A stretch of DNA of 64,000 nucleotides from Polyangiaceae bacterium (lineage in GTDB: Bacteria > Myxococcota_A > Polyangia > Polyangiales > Polyangiaceae): contig JACKEA010000001.1 of assembly GCA_020633235.1 (NCBI GenBank), positions 930,001 to 994,000 on the forward strand, written 5' to 3'. Under the pieces are notes generated by a model, which saw only the letters and a list, made by a program, of their open reading frames with translations, did not search any database and was not told the origin of the DNA. Shown here one piece after another: positions 1 to 8,152 of the stretch. Numbering within the stretch: the stretch's first letter is position 1; each line of letters opens with the position of its first letter. The position numbers and the translations under genes were made by a program.

Positions 1-2913
1 TACGGTCGCGCGGGCCGGCGCGACGAGCTCGAGCGGCTCTTGATTGGCGATCTCGAGCGCGCAGACATCGACCCCCACACCCGCGGCCGCATCACCCGGG
101 AGCTCGCGGCGCTGGTGGCCGCGCGGGGCGATCCTGAGCGGGCGCTCACGATCCTGTCGCGCATGGCCACCACGCTGCCGGACGACATCGGCGTCCTGGA
201 AGACACGGTCACCCTGGCGCGGCAGGCGGGGGACAAGCGTCGCCGAGCCGACGCCCTCGGGCGCCTCGTGGATCTGGTCGCTGAGGAAGAGAAGCTGCCG
301 CTGCTCCGGGAGCTGGCACCCCTGCTCGAGGAGCTGCGCGACGAAGATACGGCCCTGGCCCGCTACAACGAGGTGCTGGCTCGCGCGCCGCGGGATCTCG
401 ACGCGCTGGCGGCGCTCGAGCGCGACGCCGAGCGGCGCGGTGACTGGGAGCGGCTGGTCGAGCTCTTTGGACGCCGCGCGAGCATCGCCAGCCGCGTGGA
501 CGACGTGCGTCACATCCGCCTGCGCCGCGCCACGGTGCTGGAGCAGCGCTTGGGGCGCGCCGACGACGCCCTCGCGGAGCTCGAAGCGCTGGTGGCCGCC
601 ACCGGGGATCACCTGTCCGTGCTGCGTGTGCTCGCGGATCTGAACGAGCGGCGGGGGGCGCCGCTGCGCGCCGCCCAGCTGTGGATGCGCGCGAGCGCCG
701 TCACCACGGATCGCCGGGAAGCGGCCGAGCTCGGGCTCCGCGCCGCGGCCGCCCACCTCGAGGGTGGGGACGTCGGCTCCGCGCGTCGCGTGCTCGAGGG
801 CCTGGAGGCGTGGGCCGAGCCCACGGCGCGGTTCCTCGAGCTGCGCGTGGAGGTGGAGAAGAAGAGCGAGGACCCGCGCGCGCTGGCGGTGGCCCTGGAC
901 GAGCTGGCGTCGCTGTCGCCCGGGACGGCGCAAGAGAAGGCCGCCTTGCTGGTGGAGTCGGCCCGCGCCTTCGAGCGCGCGGGCGATCTGGACGAAGCCT
1001 GCGCCCGCGCCGAGCGCGCCGCGGTGCTCGCTCCGCAGGACGTCGACGCGCAGCTCGTCGCGCGTTTGCTCGAGTACAAGAGCCGTGGCCCCGGCTCGCT
1101 GGAAGAGGCGCGCATCACCATCACGGAGCTTCGCAGCATCGAAGACGCGGAGATGACGTCGGAGCAGGCAGCGCTGCGGGCGTTCCTGCTGGCCGAGGCG
1201 CTGGACGTGGGCGTGGGCCCCGGCTCCGGCATGCGCGAGGTGTCGCGCGCCGAAGCGGAGGCGGGCCGCACCCCCGTGATCGCTCTGGCCATCGCCGAGC
1301 GGCTGGTGGCGGGCGGCGAGCCGGCGCCCTCCCTCGAGCTGTTCGACGCAGCCCTGGGCGGGGATCTGTACGGGCTGCGTGCTCGTGGACGGGTCGCGCT
1401 CACCGCCGCGCGGGCGGCCCACGAGGCCGGCGATACCGAGCGCGCTCAACGCTACGTGGAGATCGCCGGTGAAGACGGCGAGCTGCGCGACGACGCGCAA
1501 GCGCTGTCCGCCGAGATCCGCTCCCAGCACCGTCCCATCGCCGAGCCGGCGAGCCTGGCCGAGCGCGCGCCGCCCAAGCCGTCGCCGCCGCGAGGTTCCG
1601 CGCCGGACCAACCCCCAGAGACCAAAGCTTCGCGCAGCGAGCCCCCTCCGCGAGCGATCAGCGAGATCCCCCCGCCGCTCAATCGCGATCCGCGCGCGGA
1701 GCCGGATCCCCTGCCGTCGTCGCGGCCGCCGCCGGCGGTGGACATGCCGAGCGGCGAAGTGCTCAGGCCGAGCCGGGTGTTCCCGGCGGTGAACGTGGCG
1801 GAGCAGAACCTGCTCGAGCAGCTCAACGCCGGGGACGTGAACGCCGGCATCGAGCTGATGAACCAGCTCGAGAATCGCTCGTCTCGGACTCACGATCTGG
1901 TGAACGTGGCGCGCCGGGTGGTGGCGCTGGTGCCGGGCGACACCTCGCTGCTGCGGCGGCTGTACGAAGCGTCGCTGTCCGACAAGAACACGGTGTACGG
2001 CCGCGCGCTCGAGCACGCGTTGGCGATCTTCGATCGCAGCGTGGCCCCGGTGCCGCCGCCGCCCCTCGGCGAGCAGCCCGAGGATCCCGAACCGGTGCGG
2101 ACGCTGTTGTTCCGAGACGTATCGGGCTCCGCGGCGGAAGCGCTGGCGCTGGTGTGGGAAGGCGCGGCCCACGTGTTCCGGCGGGATCCCAGCACCTACG
2201 GCGTGACCGGTCTCGAGCGCGTGCCGCTGGGCGCGCCCACGCCGCTGGGGCGCATCTACTCCGCGGCGGCGCGCTCCCTGGGCGTGGGGCGCACGCCGCT
2301 GTTTCAACGGCGCACGGCGGGGCCCGTCACGCTTTCCGTGGCGCTGCTCTCGCCGCCCGCGGTGATCGTGTCGGGCGAGGTCACGCGCGAGTCGCCGGCT
2401 CTCGCGTTTCATCTGGGCGCCATGCTCGCGGCGGCGCTTCCGGAGCACGTGCTCATGTTCGGCTCGCCGGAGTCGCAGACCCGCGGCGTGCTCAAGGGTC
2501 TCGGTCTCGCCTTCGGTCGGCCGACGGAAGACCGGAGCGGGCTCACGGCCATCGCCAACCTCGCGGAGGTGCTGTGGGAGAGCATTCCGCCGCGGGCCCA
2601 GCGTCGCCTCCGGGAGCTGTGCGACGATTCGCTGGTGCTCGACTACGACGCGGCCCTCGGGAGCGCGCGGCGCTCGGTGCGGCGCGCCGGCTTGTTCGCT
2701 TGCGGGGACCTGGCCACGGCGCTCCGAGAGACCATCGCCGACGAAGAGCTGGACGAGAGCCTGCTGGACGCGCCCGACGGCCCCACGCGGCTGTGCCGGC
2801 ACGAGGCGGTGGCGGATCTGGTGCGGCTGGCCACCAGCATCGAGTACGCTCAGGTGCGCTGGCACCCGGGGCGCCGGAACCGGCAGCCCAGCGGCACTTG
2901 GGCTACATTCTGA
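1..2913 (+). CDS. TPR-repeat protein, 5' end outside the window
   Basis: The frame is open from the first base of the window, so the gene probably starts upstream; the TTG at position 40 is only the first start-like codon inside. The visible ~970 residues are a long series of Ala/Leu/Arg/Glu-rich helical pairs (for example AHLEGGDVGSARRVLEGLEA) typical of tetratricopeptide solenoids over roughly the first 500 residues. A Pro-rich, Ser-rich linker (about residues 510-590) follows, then a second helical domain with an AQVRWHPGRR-like tail. No catalytic motif, signal peptide or membrane segment is visible. TPR proteins act as protein-protein scaffolds, and no more specific role can be read. It ends one base before the following lipoprotein gene, so the three genes at the left edge probably form an operon. 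Confidence 0.8.
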   Translation, partial: YGRAGRRDELERLLIGDLERADIDPHTRGRITRELAALVAARGDPERALTILSRMATTLPDDIGVLEDTVTLARQAGDKRRRADALGRLVDLVAEEEKLPLLRELAPLLEELRDEDTALARYNEVLARAPRDLDALAALERDAERRGDWERLVELFGRRASIASRVDDVRHIRLRRATVLEQRLGRADDALAELEALVAATGDHLSVLRVLADLNERRGAPLRAAQLWMRASAVTTDRREAAELGLRAAAAHLEGGDVGSARRVLEGLEAWAEPTARFLELRVEVEKKSEDPRALAVALDELASLSPGTAQEKAALLVESARAFERAGDLDEACARAERAAVLAPQDVDAQLVARLLEYKSRGPGSLEEARITITELRSIEDAEMTSEQAALRAFLLAEALDVGVGPGSGMREVSRAEAEAGRTPVIALAIAERLVAGGEPAPSLELFDAALGGDLYGLRARGRVALTAARAAHEAGDTERAQRYVEIAGEDGELRDDAQALSAEIRSQHRPIAEPASLAERAPPKPSPPRGSAPDQPPETKASRSEPPPRAISEIPPPLNRDPRAEPDPLPSSRPPPAVDMPSGEVLRPSRVFPAVNVAEQNLLEQLNAGDVNAGIELMNQLENRSSRTHDLVNVARRVVALVPGDTSLLRRLYEASLSDKNTVYGRALEHALAIFDRSVAPVPPPPLGEQPEDPEPVRTLLFRDVSGSAAEALALVWEGAAHVFRRDPSTYGVTGLERVPLGAPTPLGRIYSAAARSLGVGRTPLFQRRTAGPVTLSVALLSPPAVIVSGEVTRESPALAFHLGAMLAAALPEHVLMFGSPESQTRGVLKGLGLAFGRPTEDRSGLTAIANLAEVLWESIPPRAQRRLRELCDDSLVLDYDAALGSARRSVRRAGLFACGDLATALRETIADEELDESLLDAPDGPTRLCRHEAVADLVRLATSIEYAQVRWHPGRRNRQPSGTWATF

Positions 2914-2914
2914 G

Positions 2915-3499
2915 ATGTCCGTGACACCGCTGTCACACCCAGGAGCGGTCCGAAGCTCGCGATTCGGCAGGTTTTTCCGCCTGGCACGGCTGTCGCTTAT
3001 GGGGAGCGTGATGCTCTCTGGTTGCCTGGCCTCCGACCCCCCCACCTACGGGAAGGCGGAGCAGACACCCCCCTACCTGGACCTGACCGCCGCGGACCCG
3101 GACGTGTACCACGTGCTGGTGGAGTCCTCGCAGAGCTCCAGGGAGATCAATGTCCCGTTCCGGAGCGAGGACGCTGGCGAGGAGATCTTCGCGGTCCTGA
3201 TCCTCAACTACGACCCCAACGTGGCTCCGGGCGGCCAGCTGCAGACCTTCCGCCTGGTGCCCCCCGGGACCTTCGATCAGGACCGCAAGATCTCGCTGAC
3301 CTGGGTGGTGCCGGAGATCGTCTCCCAGGACACCTGCCAGCAGCTCACCCTGCTCGTGGATCACCGTTCCGCGTTCGACGAAAACACCAATCGCCCCAAG
3401 CCCTCCAGCGAGCCGGCCGTGGCCACCTGGTGGGTGAACATCGACGGCACCGCGCCGGGGGAGCTCAGCGGCTGTCCCAACAGCACGGAGACACCGTGA
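2915..3499 (+). CDS. Predicted lipoprotein, unknown function
   Basis: A 194-residue protein with an N-terminal basic region, a hydrophobic stretch and a lipobox ending LSGC near residue 37, so it is probably anchored in the outer membrane. The mature part is a compact domain of about 155 residues with two later cysteines (in DTCQQLT and LSGCPN), possibly a disulfide, and a beta-rich look. It starts right after the TPR gene, and its TGA stop overlaps the ATG of the next lipoprotein (TGATG), which points to translational coupling and a shared job, perhaps one envelope complex. No known family recognised. Confidence 0.75.
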   Translation: MSVTPLSHPGAVRSSRFGRFFRLARLSLMGSVMLSGCLASDPPTYGKAEQTPPYLDLTAADPDVYHVLVESSQSSREINVPFRSEDAGEEIFAVLILNYDPNVAPGGQLQTFRLVPPGTFDQDRKISLTWVVPEIVSQDTCQQLTLLVDHRSAFDENTNRPKPSSEPAVATWWVNIDGTAPGELSGCPNSTETP

Positions 3500-5286
3500 T
3501 GCGCGCCCTCGTCGTCGCCGTCGGTCTGCTGTTCGCCAGCGGCTGCTCCGTCGCCTCGCTGAAGGAAGACGGCTACTCACCCACCAAGAACCAGTGCAAG
3601 TCGGACGACGACTGCGGCGGCGGCACCTGCGATCAATCCCACAGCGTGTGCGTTGCCTCCGAGGGTCAGTTCGCCACGGTGCTGTTCGAGATCACGCCGC
3701 CCTCGAGCTCGGCGCAGTTCTCCGGCGTGCGCTTTCTGCAAACGCTGGATGGCATCTCCACCGCCGGCGGCGGGTTGGATCTGAAACTCCCCGCGGTGGC
3801 CACGGTGCAAGGTCAAGTGACGCCCACCCGCGCCAAGCACCAGCCGGACTGCGCGCTCAGCTACGGCGGCAGCGCCACGGTGCCAGTGAAGATCAGCTTC
3901 ACGCCCACGGAGCGGCTGCTCGGTCTCTCGTCGGAGAGCTACACCGCGTCCACCGTGAAGGAGCAGGACTACGGCTTCGAGCTGTCCGTTCCGCCGGGCA
4001 CGTACGACATCTACATCGAGCCGGATCTCGAGGAGATCTCGGGTGACTCCTGCAGCGTGGTGCCGCAGCTGATCAAGAACGAGGAAATCCCAGCAGCCGT
4101 GTTCACGCTGCCCCTCGTGGCGCAGCCCGCCACGCTGCTCAAGGTGGAGGTCAGCTGGCCCAAGGCGTTGCTCGCCGGCAAGCCCGCGACGGAGAACTTC
4201 CTCGAGGGTCTGGATGGCTGGCAGATCGACATCATCGATCCCACCTCGGGCCGCGTGCTCTCGTCGCCCGCCACGCTGTCCCTCACGCAAGAGGGAGACA
4301 TCGAGACGTTCTCCACCGACGTGGAGTACGCTCCCGTGCTGGGGGACGACAGCGCCGTCGGCACCGAGCTCGTGCGGCTCAAGCCGCCGGAGGGCGTGGT
4401 GGCTCCCACGCTCGTGTTCGAGCGCGGCACCTTGGACGCGTTCCAGGTGGGCAAGGCCAAGATCAATCAGCTGGAGGGCGTGCCCCACGCCATCGACGTG
4501 AGCGGTGACGTGCTGGAAGGGGGCGATCAGCGCGACGAAACGCTCACCGGCACCGTGAAGTTCGTGGCCAAGAAGCTCGCCTTCTTGCCCGAGGGCACGC
4601 TGTTCGCGTTCGTGAAGACGGTGCCCATCGACGGTGGCAAGTACACCGCAGCGCTGCTCCCCGGCGAGTACGACGTGTACGTGGCGCCGGAAGCCGGCAA
4701 GGGCCTCGCCACCACGAAGTCCACGCTCACCGTAGCGGGTTCGCCGGGCGTTCAGAGCGGCAAGGGTGTGTCGGTGCTGGCCGCCTCGCAGGTGGCGGGT
4801 GTGGTGCTCGGTCCTGCGGGTCAGCCCGTGGTTGGCGCTTCCGTCCACGTGAACGCCGCGCCCATGGCCACGGATCCGCTGCTCGTCGCCGCCGGCACCG
4901 CCGCCGTGAAGCCCCAGGGCACCACCGCCATCGTGGGCGCCGACGGCAGCTTCATCGCCCGCGCCGACCCCGGGACCTACGACCTTTCGATCCGCCCCGA
5001 AGACGACACCAACTTCGCCTGGATGGTGCGACCGAACATCACGGTATCGGATCCCATCCACGATCTCGGGGAGCTGTCCCTGCCGCTGCCCGTTGCCTAC
5101 GACGGCCACGTTCAGGTCCCGGGCGACGTCGTCGTGCCCGACGCGCTCATCCGCGCCTACGTTTATCTCTCGGACTCCGGCTACACGCCGAAGCCCGCGG
5201 ACGCCAAGTCGGTGCTGCAGATCGCCGAGACCCGCGCCCAGAGCGACGGCAGCTTCACCCTGCTACTGCCCTCGCACCTCAATTGA
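3499..5286 (+). CDS. Large lipoprotein with carboxypeptidase-regulatory-like repeats
   Basis: The ATG overlapping the upstream stop was chosen because it begins a clean lipoprotein signal (MRALVVAVGLLFASGCS, Cys about residue 16); the frame is open further upstream but that part overlaps another gene. A small Cys-rich knot follows (CKSDDDCGGGTCDQSHSVC), of the kind common in myxobacterial lipoproteins. The rest is a series of beta-sandwich segments with repeated PPGTYDIYI, LPGEYDVYV and DPGTYDLSI motifs, each typical of carboxypeptidase-regulatory-like/CNA-B folds. The last such domain is cut short at GSFTLLLPSHLN: the final Leu-Asn-stop codons lie at the start of a dispersed intergenic repeat, so the C-terminus may be truncated by its insertion. 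Probably a surface-exposed structural or binding protein. Confidence 0.75.
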   Translation: MRALVVAVGLLFASGCSVASLKEDGYSPTKNQCKSDDDCGGGTCDQSHSVCVASEGQFATVLFEITPPSSSAQFSGVRFLQTLDGISTAGGGLDLKLPAVATVQGQVTPTRAKHQPDCALSYGGSATVPVKISFTPTERLLGLSSESYTASTVKEQDYGFELSVPPGTYDIYIEPDLEEISGDSCSVVPQLIKNEEIPAAVFTLPLVAQPATLLKVEVSWPKALLAGKPATENFLEGLDGWQIDIIDPTSGRVLSSPATLSLTQEGDIETFSTDVEYAPVLGDDSAVGTELVRLKPPEGVVAPTLVFERGTLDAFQVGKAKINQLEGVPHAIDVSGDVLEGGDQRDETLTGTVKFVAKKLAFLPEGTLFAFVKTVPIDGGKYTAALLPGEYDVYVAPEAGKGLATTKSTLTVAGSPGVQSGKGVSVLAASQVAGVVLGPAGQPVVGASVHVNAAPMATDPLLVAAGTAAVKPQGTTAIVGADGSFIARADPGTYDLSIRPEDDTNFAWMVRPNITVSDPIHDLGELSLPLPVAYDGHVQVPGDVVVPDALIRAYVYLSDSGYTPKPADAKSVLQIAETRAQSDGSFTLLLPSHLN

Positions 5287-5314
5287 CATTTGGGTGTCGG
5301 TCCGCCGCGGAACC
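5280..5314 (+). repeat. Dispersed intergenic repeat, full-length copy A
   Basis: This 35-bp copy matches the copy at 20081-20115 at 31 of 35 positions by eye. The core GGTCCGCCGCGGAACC is an imperfect palindrome (arms GGTCCGC and GCGGA-ACC around a single C). The TGA stop of the upstream lipoprotein lies inside the conserved part. Confidence 0.75.
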
Positions 5315-5345
5315 CCGCGCCGCATCCGCATTTGACGACGCGAGA

Positions 5346-5364
5346 TTGCAGTCATAGACTGCAA
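5346..5364. promoter_or_regulatory. Palindromic operator of the vapBC pair
   Basis: A perfect inverted repeat TTGCAGTC-ATA-GACTGCAA (8-bp arms, 3-bp spacer) lies 3 bp before the GTG start of the antitoxin. In VapBC systems the ribbon-helix-helix antitoxin binds such palindromes over its own promoter, alone or with the toxin, to repress transcription. The position leaves no room for a normal ribosome binding site between operator and start. Assignment as operator is inference; the palindrome itself is directly visible. Confidence 0.65.
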
Positions 5365-5367
5365 ATA

Positions 5368-5619
5368 GTGAAAGCACTAACCATTCGAGGCGTTGATGCT
5401 CACCTGGCGCGGGCTCTCGAGAAGGAGCAGGCGCGTCGGGGGACGTCATTGAATCAGGCAGTGCTGGATCTGCTGCGCCAAGCCCTGGGCGTTTCTGGCG
5501 AGGGGCCGCGTTCCAATGGGCTGGGCAAGCTCGCCGGTACCTGGTCCGCGGAAGAGCTCGAGGAGTTCGAGGTCCACACCGAGTCCTTCGAACAGGTCGA
5601 CGAGGATCTCTGGCGTTGA
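5368..5619 (+). CDS. vapB: VapB-type antitoxin, ribbon-helix-helix
   Basis: An 83-residue protein starting at GTG; the open frame extends upstream, but the family begins with the strand KALTIRGVD. Residues 2-8 form the beta ribbon, followed by helices HLARALEKEQARRG and SLNQAVLDLLRQAL, the standard Arc/MetJ-like DNA-binding fold seen in FitA/VapB antitoxins. The acidic C-terminus (about residues 55-83, WSAEELEEFEVHTESFEQVDEDLW) is the usual toxin-neutralising tail. It overlaps the toxin gene by 4 nt (TTGA) and follows a perfect palindrome, so autoregulation is likely. Confidence 0.88.
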   Translation: MKALTIRGVDAHLARALEKEQARRGTSLNQAVLDLLRQALGVSGEGPRSNGLGKLAGTWSAEELEEFEVHTESFEQVDEDLWR

Positions 5620-6017
5620 GTCGGATCTGTCTCGACACGTCGGCCTACAGCAACTTCAAGCGCGGCGACGGGTCGGCAACCGCAATCATCGACGCAGCGG
5701 ACTGGGTGGGCGTTCCGGCGATCGTGCTCGGAGAGCTCCGTGCTGGATTCGCGTTGGGACGCCGGCCGCGCGCGCACGAGAGCGAGCTCGGTCGATTCCT
5801 GGCAAACCCCGCGGTGCAAGTGCTCGACGTCGACGACGAAGCCTCGCGGATCTACTCGGACATCGTGGTGCTGCTCCGCAAGTCCGGCACGCCGGTGCCG
5901 ACCAACGACATCTGGATCGCCGCGGTTGCCGCCCGCGAAGGTGCGGTCGTGCTCACCTTCGACGACCATTTTCGCGCCATCACGCGGGTTGGCAGCCAGG
6001 TCCTGACACGGAATTGA
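5616..6017 (+). CDS. vapC: VapC-type PIN-domain ribonuclease toxin
   Basis: A 133-residue PIN domain starting at TTG within the antitoxin stop. The acidic metal-binding residues are all present: Asp7 in CLDTSAYSNF, Glu40 in VLGELRAG, Asp98 in TNDIWIAA and Asp116 in TFDDHF. VapC toxins are magnesium-dependent endoribonucleases that cleave tRNA or rRNA and are held inactive by the cognate VapB. The length is normal and no inactivating change is seen, so the module looks functional. The RNA target cannot be predicted from sequence. Confidence 0.9.
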   Translation: MSRICLDTSAYSNFKRGDGSATAIIDAADWVGVPAIVLGELRAGFALGRRPRAHESELGRFLANPAVQVLDVDDEASRIYSDIVVLLRKSGTPVPTNDIWIAAVAAREGAVVLTFDDHFRAITRVGSQVLTRN

Positions 6018-6023
6018 CGGACC

Positions 6024-7031
6024 TCATTTCGCGCTCACGTAGATCTCGCCCCAGCGCATGTAGTCGTCTTGAGTCTTGCTGTCGCCCGAACCGCCCCAGT
6101 AGGTGCCGAGCTGCAACGCGCCGAAGCGCGCGCCGTCGTGCCACGACCACTGCGGGTCGTACGGCTGTCCCTGCTTCTGACCCGTGGTCAGGTTGTTCCA
6201 GCTGTCGACCAGCTCCATGCCGTCGAGCCACATCCGCATGTAGCCGTCGTTCGAGCCTTTCGACAGCTCCATCACGTGGTGGATCTCGAGGGTGTAGTAC
6301 TTGCCCGGAGGAAAGAACGTCGGGTGCTGAAAGACGCCATCGTCGTCGACGCCCGACTGATCGCGCCAGCGCATCTGCCAACCCGCGCCGTTGCCCTGCG
6401 GATAGAAGGCGTTCGTGGTCCCAATGACGCCGTAATAGAACAGCTTGGTGGTGCCCGACGAGTGTTGCTGCCAACCCGAGCTCCACATGGCAACGACGCG
6501 GACGTAGATCTCGCGGTATGGCGCGCCCAGGTCATTGATGAACGCCGCCCCCGAGAAGCCCGCGCCCGACCCCGCCGGGTAGTCGACCTGAACGGCCTTG
6601 CCGTTCGGAGCCGCCGGATCCGTCACCACGCTCACGTTTCCGGTGAAGGGTCCGGTCGAACCTTCGCTGGGATCGCCCCACTTGGCGCCGTAGTTGGCGA
6701 TCAGGGATCCCCAGTCCTTGGTCGTGCCGTCCATGACGAAAACGGTCGTCATGCCCGCCGGCTCGTTGCTGCTTGCCGCGCCCCCGCCGCCAGCCGCACC
6801 CCCGCCGCCAGCGGCGCCCCCGCCGCCGGCAATGCCACCGGTGCCCGCAGTGCCACCACTCGCGCCGCCGGCCCCACCGGTACTGCCGCCACCGCCACCG
6901 CTACCGGCCGCCGCGCCGCCGTTTCCCCCGGATCCCCCATTTCCCCCCGACCCACTGCTGTCGTCGCCGCCACAGGCGGTGAGCAGAACGACCAACGCCA
7001 AGATCGACCATCGCCCCACTCCGCTCGCCAT
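6024..7031 (-). CDS. Lipoprotein with polysaccharide-lyase-like jelly-roll domain
   Basis: A 335-residue protein. Residues 1-20 are a lipoprotein signal ending LTAC; residues 21-90 are an almost pure Gly/Ala/Ser linker. The C-terminal ~240 residues look like the concanavalin-like jelly roll of polysaccharide-lyase/glucanase-type secreted domains (REIYVRVVAMWSSGWQQHSSGTTK, YTLEIHHVMELS, GYMRMWLDGMELVDSWNN). Members bind or cleave polysaccharide; no catalytic residues can be named with confidence, so a binding role is equally possible. It ends 7 bp from the convergent vapC stop. Confidence 0.65.
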   Translation of the reverse strand: MASGVGRWSILALVVLLTACGGDDSSGSGGNGGSGGNGGAAAGSGGGGGSTGGAGGASGGTAGTGGIAGGGGAAGGGGAAGGGGAASSNEPAGMTTVFVMDGTTKDWGSLIANYGAKWGDPSEGSTGPFTGNVSVVTDPAAPNGKAVQVDYPAGSGAGFSGAAFINDLGAPYREIYVRVVAMWSSGWQQHSSGTTKLFYYGVIGTTNAFYPQGNGAGWQMRWRDQSGVDDDGVFQHPTFFPPGKYYTLEIHHVMELSKGSNDGYMRMWLDGMELVDSWNNLTTGQKQGQPYDPQWSWHDGARFGALQLGTYWGGSGDSKTQDDYMRWGEIYVSAK

Positions 7032-7075
7032 GGATCAACGGTAGCAGAGTCCGCGGGCGCGCCCCATCGTGGCCG

Positions 7076-7963
7076 CTACCGCTCGACGTCCGCACAACAA
7101 CGGAAGCCCACCTCGTGGTGCGTTTCCGAAAAGAGCCAGACGCCGGCCTGACACGACGGTGGCGGCGAGGTTGGGCTGTCCATCGACGCCACTCCGTGCG
7201 TCGGGCAATTGAAGTAACCGCCCATGGCCTCGCATTCGTCCGTCCATTCGCTGACGCTGCCTACCAGGTCGTACACGTCCGAAAATCCGTCCGTGCTCCC
7301 GGAGCACTGCCCCAAGGCGAGATCCGTGACGTCCTTGGCCGCTTCTCCGTAGCTCTGAAGAGCCGTGAAGTCGACGCACGTTCCCGGGGTATACACATCT
7401 CCAAATGGGTACTTCGTCGTGCCGCCCTGCGTGCACGCGTTGGCCCACTCGCTCCGCGCCGGATCCTCGATGCCGGACAGAGTGGCTCCGCCCCCGCCCA
7501 CGGGGCCGCACAGGCGCTTGCCCGCCCAGGCGCAGAAGCCCGCCGCATCGCAGAAGTCCACACACGCGACGGCGTGGTCGGGATGACCCGACGGATCGTA
7601 GCCCGACGGATCGCATCCCGACGGAAAGTCACCGCCGTCCACCGGGGTGCTCAGCGCGGGCTCCCAGTGATTGCCCGTGCACTCCGAGCTCTGTCCACTC
7701 GTGTCCCCGTTCTTGGCGGCCACGAAGGCGGCGTACTCGCCCGCCGTCACCTCGCGTTGATCCATGCAATAGCGATGTCCCCCAGGCGCTTCGAGTTGGA
7801 TGAGCTTCGCGCCGAAGAACCCGACGGGACACGCCGCCCCGCCCTCCGCCGCAGCGTCACCTGGACCGTCAGCGCCGCCGTCGACGGCGTTGACGTCCGA
7901 GGCAACGCCGCCGCACGCGCTCAGCGACAGCCCCAGACTGATGATGAGCCCCGCGCAGGTCAT
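7076..7963 (-). CDS. Lipoprotein with formylglycine-generating-enzyme (SUMF1)-like domain
   Basis: The start is placed at the ATG that begins MTCAGLIISLGLSLSACGG (lipobox Cys at residue 17); an ATG 24 bp upstream is the alternative. The mature protein has the hallmarks of the FGE-sulfatase family: YCMDQREVTAGEYAAFV, ACVDFCDAAGFCAWAGKRLC, SEWANACTQGG, YDLVGSVSEWTDEC and a GFRCC end. It is shorter than classical FGE. Members modify sulfatases, act as ergothioneine-type enzymes, or only bind; many myxobacterial lipoprotein versions have no assigned substrate. The many cysteines suggest disulfides outside the cytoplasm. It is divergent from the next gene, with a dispersed repeat between. Confidence 0.8.
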   Translation of the reverse strand: MTCAGLIISLGLSLSACGGVASDVNAVDGGADGPGDAAAEGGAACPVGFFGAKLIQLEAPGGHRYCMDQREVTAGEYAAFVAAKNGDTSGQSSECTGNHWEPALSTPVDGGDFPSGCDPSGYDPSGHPDHAVACVDFCDAAGFCAWAGKRLCGPVGGGGATLSGIEDPARSEWANACTQGGTTKYPFGDVYTPGTCVDFTALQSYGEAAKDVTDLALGQCSGSTDGFSDVYDLVGSVSEWTDECEAMGGYFNCPTHGVASMDSPTSPPPSCQAGVWLFSETHHEVGFRCCADVER

Positions 7964-8049
7964 CTCTGAGCTAGCGCCAAGGAACATCGTTCGAGGGTGC
8001 CACGCTCCTCGACACGCGACGAGTGGACGAGGTGGGCCGGGGCGCGACG

Positions 8050-8070
8050 GGCGTCGCGCCGGACCAACAT
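8050..8070 (-). repeat. Dispersed repeat, half copy in a divergent promoter region
   Basis: The minus strand reads ATGTTGGTCCGGCGCGACGC, which shares TGTTGGTCCG with the core of the dispersed intergenic element; the same half element occurs again at 20064-20077. It lies between two divergent lipoprotein genes. Confidence 0.45.
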
Positions 8071-8152
8071 ACTCATGGAAAATCGGGTGGCGGAGCTGCT
8101 TTTCGTCAAGGGGCGGAGGTAGATCGGGGCGCTTGGCGGAGTACACTGCGCC

